Shown here: positions 17,556 to 25,152 of the stretch, one piece after another
Numbering within the stretch: the stretch's first letter is position 1
Layout: each line of letters starts with the position of its first letter
Source of the DNA: CAIYRG01 sp964494505
GTDB lineage: Bacteria > Pseudomonadota > Alphaproteobacteria > Micropepsales > Micropepsaceae
Length of the DNA: 32,637 bases
Assembly: GCA_964494505.1 (NCBI GenBank)
Contig: CAZBRO010000042.1
Span: forward strand, 1-32,637
Direction: 5' to 3'
Translations under genes and position numbers: made by a program
The notes under the pieces: generated by a model
Told to the model about the DNA's origin: nothing
What the model saw: only the letters and a program-made list of their open reading frames with translations
Databases searched by the model: none

Positions 17556-18578
17556 ATGAAGGCTATTCGTGCTGCACTCCTGTTGTCGGCTGCGGTTCTT
17601 GGGTTTACATCGCATGTCGGTGCTGCTGAGACACCCAATTATAGGATCATCGACCGAATCAAGGTGCCGGACGGCGCTTTTGATTACGCGACGTTCGACG
17701 CGGCCACTGGCCACGTCTATATGCCGCGCGGCAGCTTCACCACGGTCATCGACGTCAAGTCCGGCCAGGTGTCGCAACTCAAGAGCGGCGCGAGCGATCA
17801 CATCGCGCTTTCCGTCCCCGGCACCGATCTGATGGTGCTGACGCAGCGGCGCGGCGTCATCCGCATCGCGGACAAGACGGCCGACAAGGTGTTGGCCGAT
17901 CTTCCCGGCGGCAAAAATCCCAACTCCGCCGCCTACGATCCACTCACCAAGCGCGTATTCGTCATGAACAAGGACAGCGGCGATGCGGCCATCGTCGATC
18001 CGCTGGCGCGAAAAGTGGTGGCGACGATTCCCATCTCGCCGAACACACTGGAATTTCCGGTGTCCGACGGCCAAGGACGGATTTTCGACAATATCGAAAC
18101 CACGGCGGAAATCGCGGTCATCGATACCAAGGCGCAGGAAGTCACCGGCACCTACAAACTTGCGGGTTGCGAAGAACCTTCGGGGCTCGCCTACGTTCCC
18201 GATTCGAAGCTGCTGATCTCGTCTTGCGGCAATGGCGTGGCCAAGGTCATCCAGGCCGATACCGGCAAGGATGTCGCGACCCTCGCAATCGGGCGCGGAC
18301 CGGATGCGGTGATCTACGATCCGGCGCGCAAGCTCGCATTCATTCCCTGCGGACGCGATGGGGTCCTCGACATCATATCGCTCGCCGATCCGGTGCATAT
18401 CGCGGTCGTGCAGCGCGTTCAGACGCAACAGGGTTCGCGAACGGGAACGGTGGACTCTGGGACGGGCCGCCTCTACCTGATGGCCTCGAAGCCCGATCCC
18501 AACGCGGTGGTGCCTCCGGGTGGGCGCGGCGCGCCACGTCTTGCAGGCTCTTGGGAAGTGTTGGTCATCGGCCCCTGA
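17556..18578 (+). CDS. secreted YVTN-type beta-propeller protein
   Basis: 340 residues from ATG 17556; GGGGAGG five bases upstream favours this start over one six codons earlier. The signal peptide ends near HVGAAE (residue 24). The body is a chain of blade-like repeats, for example FDYATFDAATGHVYMPRGS, GKNPNSAAYDPLTKRVFVMN, EEPSGLAYVPDSKLLISSCG and GPDAVIYDPARKLAFIPCGR, typical of YVTN/NHL-like seven-blade propellers. Such periplasmic proteins are binding scaffolds and rarely enzymes. It precedes the cation transporter by 52 bases on the same strand and may be co-transcribed. Two Cys (in GCEEP and SSCG) and one in IPCGR could form a disulfide. Confidence 0.85.
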   Translation: MKAIRAALLLSAAVLGFTSHVGAAETPNYRIIDRIKVPDGAFDYATFDAATGHVYMPRGSFTTVIDVKSGQVSQLKSGASDHIALSVPGTDLMVLTQRRGVIRIADKTADKVLADLPGGKNPNSAAYDPLTKRVFVMNKDSGDAAIVDPLARKVVATIPISPNTLEFPVSDGQGRIFDNIETTAEIAVIDTKAQEVTGTYKLAGCEEPSGLAYVPDSKLLISSCGNGVAKVIQADTGKDVATLAIGRGPDAVIYDPARKLAFIPCGRDGVLDIISLADPVHIAVVQRVQTQQGSRTGTVDSGTGRLYLMASKPDPNAVVPPGGRGAPRLAGSWEVLVIGP

Positions 18579-18630
18579 TTGGGATTGATTGGGTGCATCG
18601 GCGCAGTTCCGAGCGCATCGCGCGGTAGGC

Positions 18631-19212
18631 ATGACACGTTCTCTACATCAGGTAGTGCGCCTCGTTGCAATTCTCAATCTGGCCTATTTCGGAGGCGAGT
18701 TTGCGGTTGCCCTTGCGATCGGTTCGGTATCCCTGTTCGCAGATAGCATCGACTTTCTTGAAGATGCATCCGTCAATTTTCTGATTTTGATTGCACTCAC
18801 ATGGAATGCGAGAGCACGAGCACGAGTGGGGATGGCGCTCGCCGGCATTCTGCTAGTGCCGGGGCTCGCCACACTCTGGATGGCGTCGCACAAATTCATC
18901 CTCCCAGTCGCTCCCTCACCGATCCCATTGAGTCTGACAGGTGCGGGCGCGCTGGCCCTCAACCTTTCCTGTGCGTTCATGTTGGTCCGCTTCCGCGATC
19001 ACAGCGGCAGTTTGACTCGCGCCGCCTTTCTTTCAGCCCGTAACGACGCACTGGCAAACATCGCGATCGTAGGAGTGGGAATCGTGACGGCAGTTGTTCC
19101 GTCAAGCTGGCCCGATCTGATCGTCGGACTCGGAATAGCAGGATTAAACGCCGACGCCGCCCGGGCGGTCTTTACGGCGGCTAGCCGGGAACATGCCGAA
19201 ACGGTGCCCTAA
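18631..19212 (+). CDS. short cation diffusion facilitator (CDF-like) transporter
   Basis: 193 residues with four to five hydrophobic helices. The second helix carries SLFADSIDFLEDASVN (34-49), the D-x-x-D metal-site pattern of CDF proteins (Asp38, Asp41). The later helix carries SARNDALANI (136-144), where CDF proteins usually have H-x-x-x-D or N/D-D. The cytoplasmic C-terminal domain of typical 300-residue CDF exporters is missing, so this is a membrane-only version. Expected role is export of a divalent metal in exchange for protons; the metal is not predictable. ATG 18631 has only a weak AGG site. Its stop codon lies in a palindrome shared with the convergent gene. Confidence 0.75.
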   Translation: MTRSLHQVVRLVAILNLAYFGGEFAVALAIGSVSLFADSIDFLEDASVNFLILIALTWNARARARVGMALAGILLVPGLATLWMASHKFILPVAPSPIPLSLTGAGALALNLSCAFMLVRFRDHSGSLTRAAFLSARNDALANIAIVGVGIVTAVVPSSWPDLIVGLGIAGLNADAARAVFTAASREHAETVP

Positions 19213-19220
19213 ATTTAGGG
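19207..19220. repeat. perfect palindrome over two convergent stop codons
   Basis: CCCTAAATTTAGGG is a perfect 14-bp palindrome. The TAA of the transporter (19210-19212) and the TAA of the convergent small gene (19217-19215) lie two bases apart within it, and both genes end in a Pro codon CCC. It is too short and lacks the T-tract position of a classic terminator, but could act weakly in both directions. Confidence 0.7.
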
Positions 19221-19388
19221 ATTAAAATTTTCGGTTTCGTCCGCGAGCTTGCGCCACCCCTTGGCAATATTTAAGCAGACCGCGCTGGTCTCAGGCGACT
19301 TTGTTCTGCCGGCAAATGCCTCGGCTTCTGCTGCCATCGTCCTATAGTCAGCAGCAAGTTTTTCGCGGCCAGCCCTCTGCTCAATCAT
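19215..19388 (-). CDS. 57-residue helical protein, family 1-like
   Basis: ATG 19388 to TAA 19215. The product is charged and helical: LAADYRTMAAEAEAFAGRTK, then an SPET turn, then VCLNIAKGWRKLADETENFN. The two-helix layout with a central T-K/SP-ET turn is the same type as the small proteins at 6454, 6730 and 8375, and closely recalls short Rhizobiales proteins ending in GWRKLADE. Function unknown. It converges on the transporter. Confidence 0.6.
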   Translation of the reverse strand: MIEQRAGREKLAADYRTMAAEAEAFAGRTKSPETSAVCLNIAKGWRKLADETENFNP

Positions 19389-19538
19389 GGTCTCTTATCC
19401 CCACCAACCAACCGGCTGGCGCTGCCAAGCATCCTTGATGGCTGAATTCTACCCCCATGCCCAGGGGATCCCAAGTCAAGAAGCGACCCGCCACCGCACT
19501 GGCAGGATCGTCAAGGAAAGAATCCATCGGGTGATTCG

Positions 19539-19718
19539 TCAGGATTTTGGGACGGTCTTATGTTTCCGTTCCGCGATCAGCTTCTTGATGTGCGGCGGGC
19601 AGATCGCATCCGAATACTCTTTGCTCAGGACTGAGCCTTGGCCGAAATCGTAGCCGTCGTACAGATCGGGGCGTTCACTCGCCGGCGGGATACCGGGTTT
19701 CGTCTGTTTGCAGTTCAT
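19539..19718 (-). CDS. 59-residue hypothetical protein
   Basis: ATG 19718 to TGA 19539. Product includes IPPASERPDLYDGYDFGQGS and PPHIKKLIAERKHK. A GGAGGAAC lies about 13 bases upstream, somewhat far. The frame stays open upstream to a TAG near the end of the 19783-20202 gene on the same strand, so the true start may be different. No family recognised. The acidic-aromatic block followed by a basic tail looks protein-like. Confidence 0.45.
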   Translation of the reverse strand: MNCKQTKPGIPPASERPDLYDGYDFGQGSVLSKEYSDAICPPHIKKLIAERKHKTVPKS

Positions 19719-19782
19719 CGTTATGCGCAGTTCCTCCGCGATCCGTTCAACGGCCCACCCCGCGGTCGCGCCGTTGCACCGC

Positions 19783-20202
19783 TCAACGACCTACCCCCTC
19801 GCCACCGCTGAAATACCTATCAGGAACAGCGTGCTCTCGCGCCAGCGCCTGCTCGCAACTATCCTTGCTCGCATAGTAGGTCCAAACGTGCGTTTCCAAC
19901 CCTTCCTCTACGGCCACCTCGACGACGGCACCTTCATCTCTGATCTCTGGCTCGCGACGGGAATCGCGGATCTCCAGTATCTTTGGACCAGGCCCAGTGC
20001 TCGGGATACACGACGTGAAGTTCGTGTCGCCCGCATACCATTGTGCGGGCGCGACCGGGGCCCTCAATTCCGCTTCCCCCGGTACGTACGTTTGTTCGTG
20101 AAGCTCCGCTGCGTGGCGGGACATGGACGTTTGCACAACGCCGGCCGTAGTCACAGCAAGCAACGCCGCCGCGCCAATGACTATCCAAAGATATTTGATC
20201 AC
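19783..20202 (-). CDS. membrane-anchored or secreted hypothetical protein
   Basis: 139 residues from GTG 20202, preceded by GAGGGGGAC on the coding strand. The N-terminus is an uncleaved anchor or signal (IKYLWIVIGAAALLAVTTAG). The rest is a small extracytoplasmic domain with a Cys pair (FTSC, DSCEQAL) and a THVWTYYASKDSCEQALARE block, resembling small periplasmic proteins of Rhizobiales. No known function. The short ORF at 19718 lies 64 bases downstream and may be in the same transcript. Confidence 0.6.
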   Translation of the reverse strand: MIKYLWIVIGAAALLAVTTAGVVQTSMSRHAAELHEQTYVPGEAELRAPVAPAQWYAGDTNFTSCIPSTGPGPKILEIRDSRREPEIRDEGAVVEVAVEEGLETHVWTYYASKDSCEQALAREHAVPDRYFSGGEGVGR

Positions 20203-20306
20203 ACTGTCCCCCTCTGTCTGGCCACCTGCCCCATCCTAAACCACGAAAGCCAGATTAGGAACTATCATTCCTGGAACGAAAGGTCCTGGCCGCGTTCGAT
20301 GTGCGC

Positions 20307-20558
20307 ATGCCCTCGCCCACCGAAAATTTGGCCCGGAATGTGCTGGCGCTTCGACAAAGCCGGGCCTGGACCCAAGAGGAACTCGCCGGTCGAGTGGGGA
20401 TCAGCGCGCGCTATATCGGTAAGATCGAGCGGCGGCAGGCCTCAGCAACGGTGGAAATCGTGGGCCGACTGGCACGGGCCTTCGGAGTTGAAGCGTCCGA
20501 TCTGCTCAACGCGAAAACTGGACGCTCGCAGACTTCCCGAGCGATGCGCCGGATTTGA
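20307..20558 (+). CDS. XRE-family HTH transcriptional regulator
   Basis: 83 residues from ATG 20307 (GTG 20301 possible). Residues about 8-65 form a classic HTH_3 fold: LARNVLALRQSRAWTQEELA, GISARYIGKIERRQASATVE and VGRLARAFGVEASDLL. It would bind operator DNA as a dimer. It lies 81 bases upstream of the serine recombinase on the same strand and could control it. The inverted repeat between them (20601-20640) is a possible operator. Confidence 0.85.
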   Translation: MPSPTENLARNVLALRQSRAWTQEELAGRVGISARYIGKIERRQASATVEIVGRLARAFGVEASDLLNAKTGRSQTSRAMRRI

Positions 20559-20600
20559 AATCAGCGCCTCAATTCGGCGTATTGACAATGCCGGCTGGCT

Positions 20601-20640
20601 TTTGTCATTCCTCTCAACGAGCGTTATGAGGAATGACAAA
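20601..20640. promoter_or_regulatory. 13-bp inverted repeat enclosing the recombinase ribosome-binding site
   Basis: TTTGTCATTCCTC (20601-20613) and GAGGAATGACAAA (20628-20640) are perfect inverted copies separated by 14 bases. The right arm contains the GAGGA Shine-Dalgarno (20628-20632) and ends at the A of the start codon. As DNA it could be an operator or a recombinase binding site; as RNA it would hide the ribosome-binding site. Confidence 0.75.
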
Positions 20641-21320
20641 TGGCGCCGCAGGGATCGAAATTCGTATCCTACGTTCGTGTTTCCACCGCGAAACAAGGAC
20701 GCTCCGGACTCGGGCTGGAGGCGCAGCGCGAGAGCGTGCGGCAGTTCGTGGCCGGGCGCGGCGGCAAAATCATCTCCCCCGAATTTGTCGAGGTGGAGAC
20801 CGGCAAGCGAGACGACCGCCCCCAATTGGAAAAAGCGCTGAAGCGCTGCCGCCTGACCGGCGCGACGCTTGTGGTCGCCAAACTTGACCGGCTGTCGCGC
20901 AATGCGGCGTTCTTAATGACACTCCGGGATAGCGGCGTTGATTTCGTAGCCGCCGATCTGCCGGAGGCCAATACTATGACCGTGGGCGTCATGGCCGTGG
21001 TCGCACAGCACGAGCGCGAAGCTATCTCGCACCGGACCAAGGCCGCGCTTGCGGCCGCCAAGGCGCGAGGCACGGTGCTAGGTGGCCTTCGGGCCGGCGC
21101 GCCCGACATTGCCCGCTATCAGCGCAGGGCCGTCGCCGCGGCCCGCCAGCGTGCGTTACAAGCGGCAGAGGAACGGCGGGAGGCCATCGAGGCTCTGCAG
21201 CGCGAGGGTCTCTCCTTGAACGCCATGGCGGGACGCCTGAACGCCGACAGCGTACGAACGAGCAGGGGCGGAAAGTGGACCGCCACGGCCGTGAAGAGGA
21301 CGATCAGGCTGTGGACATAA
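20640..21320 (+). CDS. serine recombinase (resolvase/invertase family)
   Basis: 226 residues. The catalytic N-terminal domain has YVRVSTAKQG (Ser15 nucleophile), GLEAQRESVRQF, LVVAKLDRLSRNAAF with the conserved Arg residues, and FVAADLPEANTMTVGVMAVV. The E-helix region follows with EREAISHRTKAALAAAKARG. The C-terminus (REGLSLNAMAGRLNADSVRT, then TATAVKRTIRL) is a helix-turn-helix for site binding. The size fits small resolvases and invertases rather than large integrases. It could resolve a transposon or plasmid dimer or invert a segment. No transposase or inverted-repeat transposon ends were recognised beside it. Confidence 0.92.
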   Translation: MAPQGSKFVSYVRVSTAKQGRSGLGLEAQRESVRQFVAGRGGKIISPEFVEVETGKRDDRPQLEKALKRCRLTGATLVVAKLDRLSRNAAFLMTLRDSGVDFVAADLPEANTMTVGVMAVVAQHEREAISHRTKAALAAAKARGTVLGGLRAGAPDIARYQRRAVAAARQRALQAAEERREAIEALQREGLSLNAMAGRLNADSVRTSRGGKWTATAVKRTIRLWT

Positions 21321-22490
21321 GCGCTTGGGCGTCCAACCGTCGCGGGCGGCGCGTCCGAGGCTGAATGACCGCCTGCCACCGGCTACCTCATCCGCGGTGT
21401 TGACGCGCTGGCAGGACGGAGCGGGCTTCTGGTCGCGACGCCGGGTCGCCGGCGGGGAAGCGGAGGGTAGGTCTCCAGCAGACCATTGCCGGGGTACCAG
21501 CCAAAATCCAGGGATAGGTCGTCCGCCATCTGGCGTTGCCGAGCCCAGTACAAATGCCAATCCATGTGCAGCTATCGTATCGAGTTTAGTTGGGGTTCGC
21601 GATCCTAAAACAGAAGAGCCAGCGGATACGTTTTATCGTATCCGCTGACCCTTGATCGTTATCCGAATCTGCCGATCCAGATCAGAGGCTGCAGCCCCTG
21701 GCCCATCCGATCGATCGAAACGTGCCCACCTCGACCCTGGCCTGCCCAGCTACGGTTTCATCCGCACGTCGACGACTACCGTCGTCCAGCCGGTGTGCGC
21801 AAGGGGGTATTGTAAATAATTTTGCACGATGGTCCGTGAGTGAGAACGCTGGATCCAGCGGCGTCTGTACGAGGTGAATGTCCGCGGGCGCGCGCGACGC
21901 TCCGGATGTCGATCTGGTGCGCCGGCGTCACCGCGGGACGGGCCGGCTGTACGCCGGACTTCCTACAGCCAATCCAGGGCGGCGTCGGAACGCGGCCCTC
22001 GCCCCCCCACCAGCGGGCTCAATCTTCTGACTCGCGCCAACCCCATCTCTCATGGCGCTCTTTGAGCCCGGACCGCTCTTCGAGAAAACAAACATCGGGC
22101 TCGACAACGCTGAAGCGGCGCGGCTTAGCACCGGCCCGAATCCAAGCCACCACCCGGGCACACGCGATCTTCGTGTCATCAGTATTCCATGGAATCATGA
22201 TGACGGCGGACGCGCGCGCGCGACGGTAATTTTGAGTTCGGGTTCGCCGTCCAGTCATGAACCACACGTTGCCGTCACACGATCTACGCGGCAACTCGCC
22301 GGCTTGCGCCCGACCGAATCGATATCGTGGACCGCTCGACGCCGGCCAGTGACACCCCTCCCCAGCCGCCAGCCCATCGCTGACACCTGCAGCGCGCTTT
22401 TCCGAGCTATCGAGATCGTCCGCCAACGTGTCACTGATGTGCCCGTCGCACCGGTTTGCGCACTACATTGACGCCGGATGAGCGCCTTAA
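21321..22490. other. gene-poor stretch of about 1.2 kb
   Basis: No frame here is convincing. The open frames (for example 21383-21565 and 22019-22426 on the - strand) have no ribosome-binding site and no family resemblance. The only clear structure is the hairpin at 21620-21647. The stretch may be eroded element DNA between the recombinase and repeat array A. Confidence 0.5.
21620..21647. repeat. perfect 11-bp hairpin
   Basis: CAGCGGATACG (21620-21630) and CGTATCCGCTG (21637-21647) form a perfect stem around a TTTTAT loop. No T-tract follows on either strand, so it is not a standard terminator. It could be a recombination or protein-binding site. Confidence 0.65.
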
Positions 22491-22494
22491 GGCC

Positions 22495-22791
22495 GTGAGG
22501 TTACCTCACACGACCTCACGCCCAATCTCACGGCTCATCTCACTGATTTTCCTATATAATATAAACAATGTGAGATTGTGAGATAATAATAAGGAGATAG
22601 CCCCACGCGCGAGGGAGGGCTGTTCGACTGTATTAACGGAGGAATACTATCCAATCTTTCTATCTAAGAGAGGCTGTATTGCCGGAAAATCGCCTCACAA
22701 GCTCACGATGCCGAAAACTGCTAGCAAGATCAAAAACATGAGTTGTGATAAACTGCGTGAGCTTGACCTCACACTTCTCACGGATCCTCAC
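22495..22791. repeat. array A: GTGAG/CTCAC iterons, putative replication origin
   Basis: Thirteen copies of GTGAG or its complement CTCAC (many as CCTCAC or TCTCAC). They start at 22495, 22504, 22514, 22527, 22539, 22570, 22578, 22693, 22702, 22757, 22767, 22777 and 22786; several neighbours are 9-12 bases apart. An AT-rich block (22545-22593, with TATATAATATAA) lies in the middle, followed by a GC-rich box at 22589-22615. Iterons around an AT-rich unwinding element are the usual form of an initiator-bound origin. It could alternatively be an operator array for the downstream HNH operon. No initiator gene was found beside it. Confidence 0.6.
22589..22615. other. conserved core box of array A
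   Basis: ATAAGGAGAT-AGCCCC-ACGCGCGAGGG, closely matching the box at 28811-28843 in array B. It contains a purine-rich AAGGAGA that resembles a ribosome-binding site but has no start codon after it. AGCCC and a downstream GGGCT (22617-22621) could form a stem around the ACGCGCG segment. Confidence 0.6.
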
Positions 22792-23000
22792 GCCAAGATT
22801 TGACAAGTCGTTAGTTCGCTACAATGAACGCCGAGAGGGGGACCGTTAACCATTACGTCGTTGCCGACAATCTGCTTAGCACCTTCGATATTATCGCTTT
22901 GACCAAGCGACGGCCCCGTGATTCAACGCTAACGGAGTGATGCGAGATGGACCGCGCGTCTATCTAAGCGGCAAAGATTTTCCAAGCCTGAGACACCCCA

Positions 23001-24197
23001 ATGGCAAAAGCAGAACCCACCGGCCCAAGCGCGCCCACGATAAAGCGCCTGTTCGCACATTCAGGCAATCGTTGCGCGTTTCCCAAATGCCAGAACCGGC
23101 TTGTCGAAGGCGAAACGGTTGTCGGTGAAATTTGCCACATCAAGGGGCGTAGCCCCGATGGACCGCGATACGACGCGAACCAAATTGCTGAGCAGCGACA
23201 CGCCTACGACAATCTCATTCTGATGTGCGGGATTCACCACACCGTAATTGACGACGATCCCGTGGCATACACGGTAGAAAGGCTGGTTGCGATGAAAGCC
23301 GATCACGAGCGAGCATCCAGTACGATGCCGGATGCTGACGCGAGCAATGGCGCGCAATTGTTGCTGTCCGTGAACCAGTCCGGCGGCATCGCCGCGCACA
23401 CCATCCACACCGTCAACGTCATTCAGTTGCCCGCACAGGTGACACCGCACCAGCCGCTGCCGGTATCGGCCGGAATGACATTCTTCGACCGTGGCGAAGT
23501 GCTCGCGAACATGGGCTACCCTGGAGAACAGGAATACAGATTCGACACCGACCGCTTCATGTACCTTCGGCTCATTCCACAGAATGGCCGTGCAAACGTC
23601 GGAAACGCGCGCGTTCTTGAAGTCTTTAATCAGGCCCGCCCGCTGCCGATGAACAACGACAACTGGAGCAGCGGCATTGCAGAGCGCAACAAGCATGGTG
23701 CGATATTCTTCGTGCCGTCTACGTCGCACGATATTGCCAGCTTCACGCAAGGCTTCGCGTCTGGTGAGTTGTGGGGCATGAACAATCGGCTCTTCCCAAT
23801 TTGGCGAAGCCAGGAATACCCGTCAGCGCCCGTGAACGAAACGCGCATCGTGCCTGCCGTCTCGATGGAACAGCTTTATGACAAGACACTCGCCAACTAC
23901 ATGACAATCGCAACGCGCGAATACGGCCTGACACCGCCGTTCACGGTGGAGTTCGGCATTAAAGGGATTGAAGGTGCCCATGTTTCCTTTCCACGCCATC
24001 CCGCAGGGCATGTTGTCGGGCCAATCTATGAAGAAGCGTTCAGGCGCATGTATCAGCTAACAGAAGCGACCCCCGACGCGATCAACGCTGTGCTGCATCG
24101 TTACTATACCGACTTCTACGAAGTGCTTTTGGGTCGCCGGCGCACGGACTTATTCACAGGCAACTTCATAGCAGCGCACAGTCTGTTGCCGCGCTGA
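23001..24197 (+). CDS. HNH endonuclease with large C-terminal domain, candidate defence effector
   Basis: 398 residues. Residues 15-105 form an HNH (beta-beta-alpha metal) nuclease: C25 and C30 in CAFPKC, EICHIKG (His46), GPRYD, and DNLILMCGIHHTVIDDDP with Asn71, Cys76, His79 and His80. A linker with NQSGGIAAHTIHTVNVIQ (125-142) leads to a 240-residue C-terminal domain containing FMYLRLIP, HGAIFFVPS, ASGELWGMN, YGLTPPFTVEFGIKG and a helical end. This second half resembles in layout the C-terminal region of AlbA/Schlafen-type regulators, a weak match. It would cut DNA when the C-terminal part senses a signal. It is the first gene of a two-gene unit (4-base gap to 24202). The start has a weak upstream site. 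Catalytic residues appear complete. Confidence 0.8.
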   Translation: MAKAEPTGPSAPTIKRLFAHSGNRCAFPKCQNRLVEGETVVGEICHIKGRSPDGPRYDANQIAEQRHAYDNLILMCGIHHTVIDDDPVAYTVERLVAMKADHERASSTMPDADASNGAQLLLSVNQSGGIAAHTIHTVNVIQLPAQVTPHQPLPVSAGMTFFDRGEVLANMGYPGEQEYRFDTDRFMYLRLIPQNGRANVGNARVLEVFNQARPLPMNNDNWSSGIAERNKHGAIFFVPSTSHDIASFTQGFASGELWGMNNRLFPIWRSQEYPSAPVNETRIVPAVSMEQLYDKTLANYMTIATREYGLTPPFTVEFGIKGIEGAHVSFPRHPAGHVVGPIYEEAFRRMYQLTEATPDAINAVLHRYYTDFYEVLLGRRRTDLFTGNFIAAHSLLPR

Positions 24198-24201
24198 GCC
24201 A

Positions 24202-24789
24202 ATGGTGAATGCAATGGCCCAAGCAAAGTTGAAATTCGACATGACGGCGATTCTCCGTCGCGCCCGCAGGACCATCGCCAACCACCTGGGCGATGTGACG
24301 CTTACGCTTCCATTCGGCACCATCACAGTGAAGCCTACAGCAAAGGAGACGAAGGTCGCGCGCGAAACGCTTATCGTCTTGCGCGACCGGCGCGTGTTGT
24401 CCGCCCAAGAGTGCTGCGACGGCTGCGTGGATAGCTCGCTAAAGTCCCTCCAAGAAATACGCGCGATACTTGTACAGAAGCAGACCGAACTCGCGGACCT
24501 GCAAGACGGCCCGCTGTACGCGGTGCTCGACATGATGGCGCAGGCGGTGCGGCAGTTTCTTACGTACGAAGAGAGCCTGCGTCGGTCCTACGTTGGGCCT
24601 CCGCATTCAGACGGGCCAGACTTCCATCGTCCGCCGCACCTGCGCGAAGCCTATTTTGATGCGCTTGAACGTCTGCGCGACCATCTGAGCCATTGCGTTG
24701 CGCAAGTTAGCGCCGTCGCAAAGATTCCAGCCCAAGGCTACGTGGCGCGCTATGGGGGCGAGTGGCGGAAGGACGTTTACAAGAGTTGA
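24202..24789 (+). CDS. helical protein of unknown function, partner of the HNH nuclease
   Basis: 195 residues starting four bases after the HNH stop, so probably translated from the same message. An in-frame ATG at 24214 is an alternative start. A short beta region (DVTLTLPFGTITVKP, 31-45) is followed by long helices with LRDRRVLSAQECCDGCVDSS (Cys71, 72, 75), LQEIRAILVQKQTELADLQD and an ending with YFDALERLRDHLSHCVAQV. I recognise no family. Its position suggests a regulator, immunity partner or second subunit of the nuclease. Confidence 0.7.
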   Translation: MVNAMAQAKLKFDMTAILRRARRTIANHLGDVTLTLPFGTITVKPTAKETKVARETLIVLRDRRVLSAQECCDGCVDSSLKSLQEIRAILVQKQTELADLQDGPLYAVLDMMAQAVRQFLTYEESLRRSYVGPPHSDGPDFHRPPHLREAYFDALERLRDHLSHCVAQVSAVAKIPAQGYVARYGGEWRKDVYKS

Positions 24790-24820
24790 AGTGTCCGCTC
24801 TAACGGCACTCGGCACCCTC

Positions 24821-25063
24821 TCAATCGCACTGCAGACCCGCCCCCTGCCGATACATTCGTGCAATGCGTATGGTCTTAACCGAGTCCTCAAGCCAACCCA
24901 CATCGCCCTCAATGTATCGAGCCCGCCGCTCGGGCGCTCCGTAATCAAGCCACCACTGAACGCGTGCCCGGCGGCGGATCATCAAGGGAGACGGTCGGTC
25001 ATGGGTTGTTGCGCCGAGCGCAGCGGTGGCGCGTTCAATTAAAACGTCGACAATTATGCCCAT
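24821..25063 (-). CDS. hypothetical 80-residue protein downstream of the primase
   Basis: From ATG 25063 the product is MGIIVDVLIERATAALGA.., then RPSPLMIRRRARVQWWLDYG, DVGWLEDSVKTIRIARMYRQ. The frame extends to a TTG at 25156 that overlaps the primase stop, so coupling from that start is possible instead. It is the last gene in the phage-type - strand run. No ribosome-binding site is evident at 25063. Looks protein-like but no family is recognised. Confidence 0.45.
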   Translation of the reverse strand: MGIIVDVLIERATAALGATTHDRPSPLMIRRRARVQWWLDYGAPERRARYIEGDVGWLEDSVKTIRIARMYRQGAGLQCD

Positions 25064-25152
25064 AATGGAGAGACCCCGACTACAATCCGTTCTGAAACGA
25101 TCCAGTTTCAGCAACGAAACCCGCTTCTCCCGTCGGGGTATCCCGCCGCTTG

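Noticed and set aside
21383..21565. A 60-codon - strand ORF
   Set aside because: No ribosome-binding site, no family resemblance, and a Pro/Arg/Ser-rich second half; treated as unsupported.
22019..22426. A 135-codon - strand ORF
   Set aside because: One segment looks slightly protein-like (WNTDDTKIACARVV) but there is no start signal or family match.
22495..22791. CRISPR array
   Set aside because: Repeat units are 5-6 bases, occur in both orientations and have irregular short spacing; there are no unique spacers and no cas genes.
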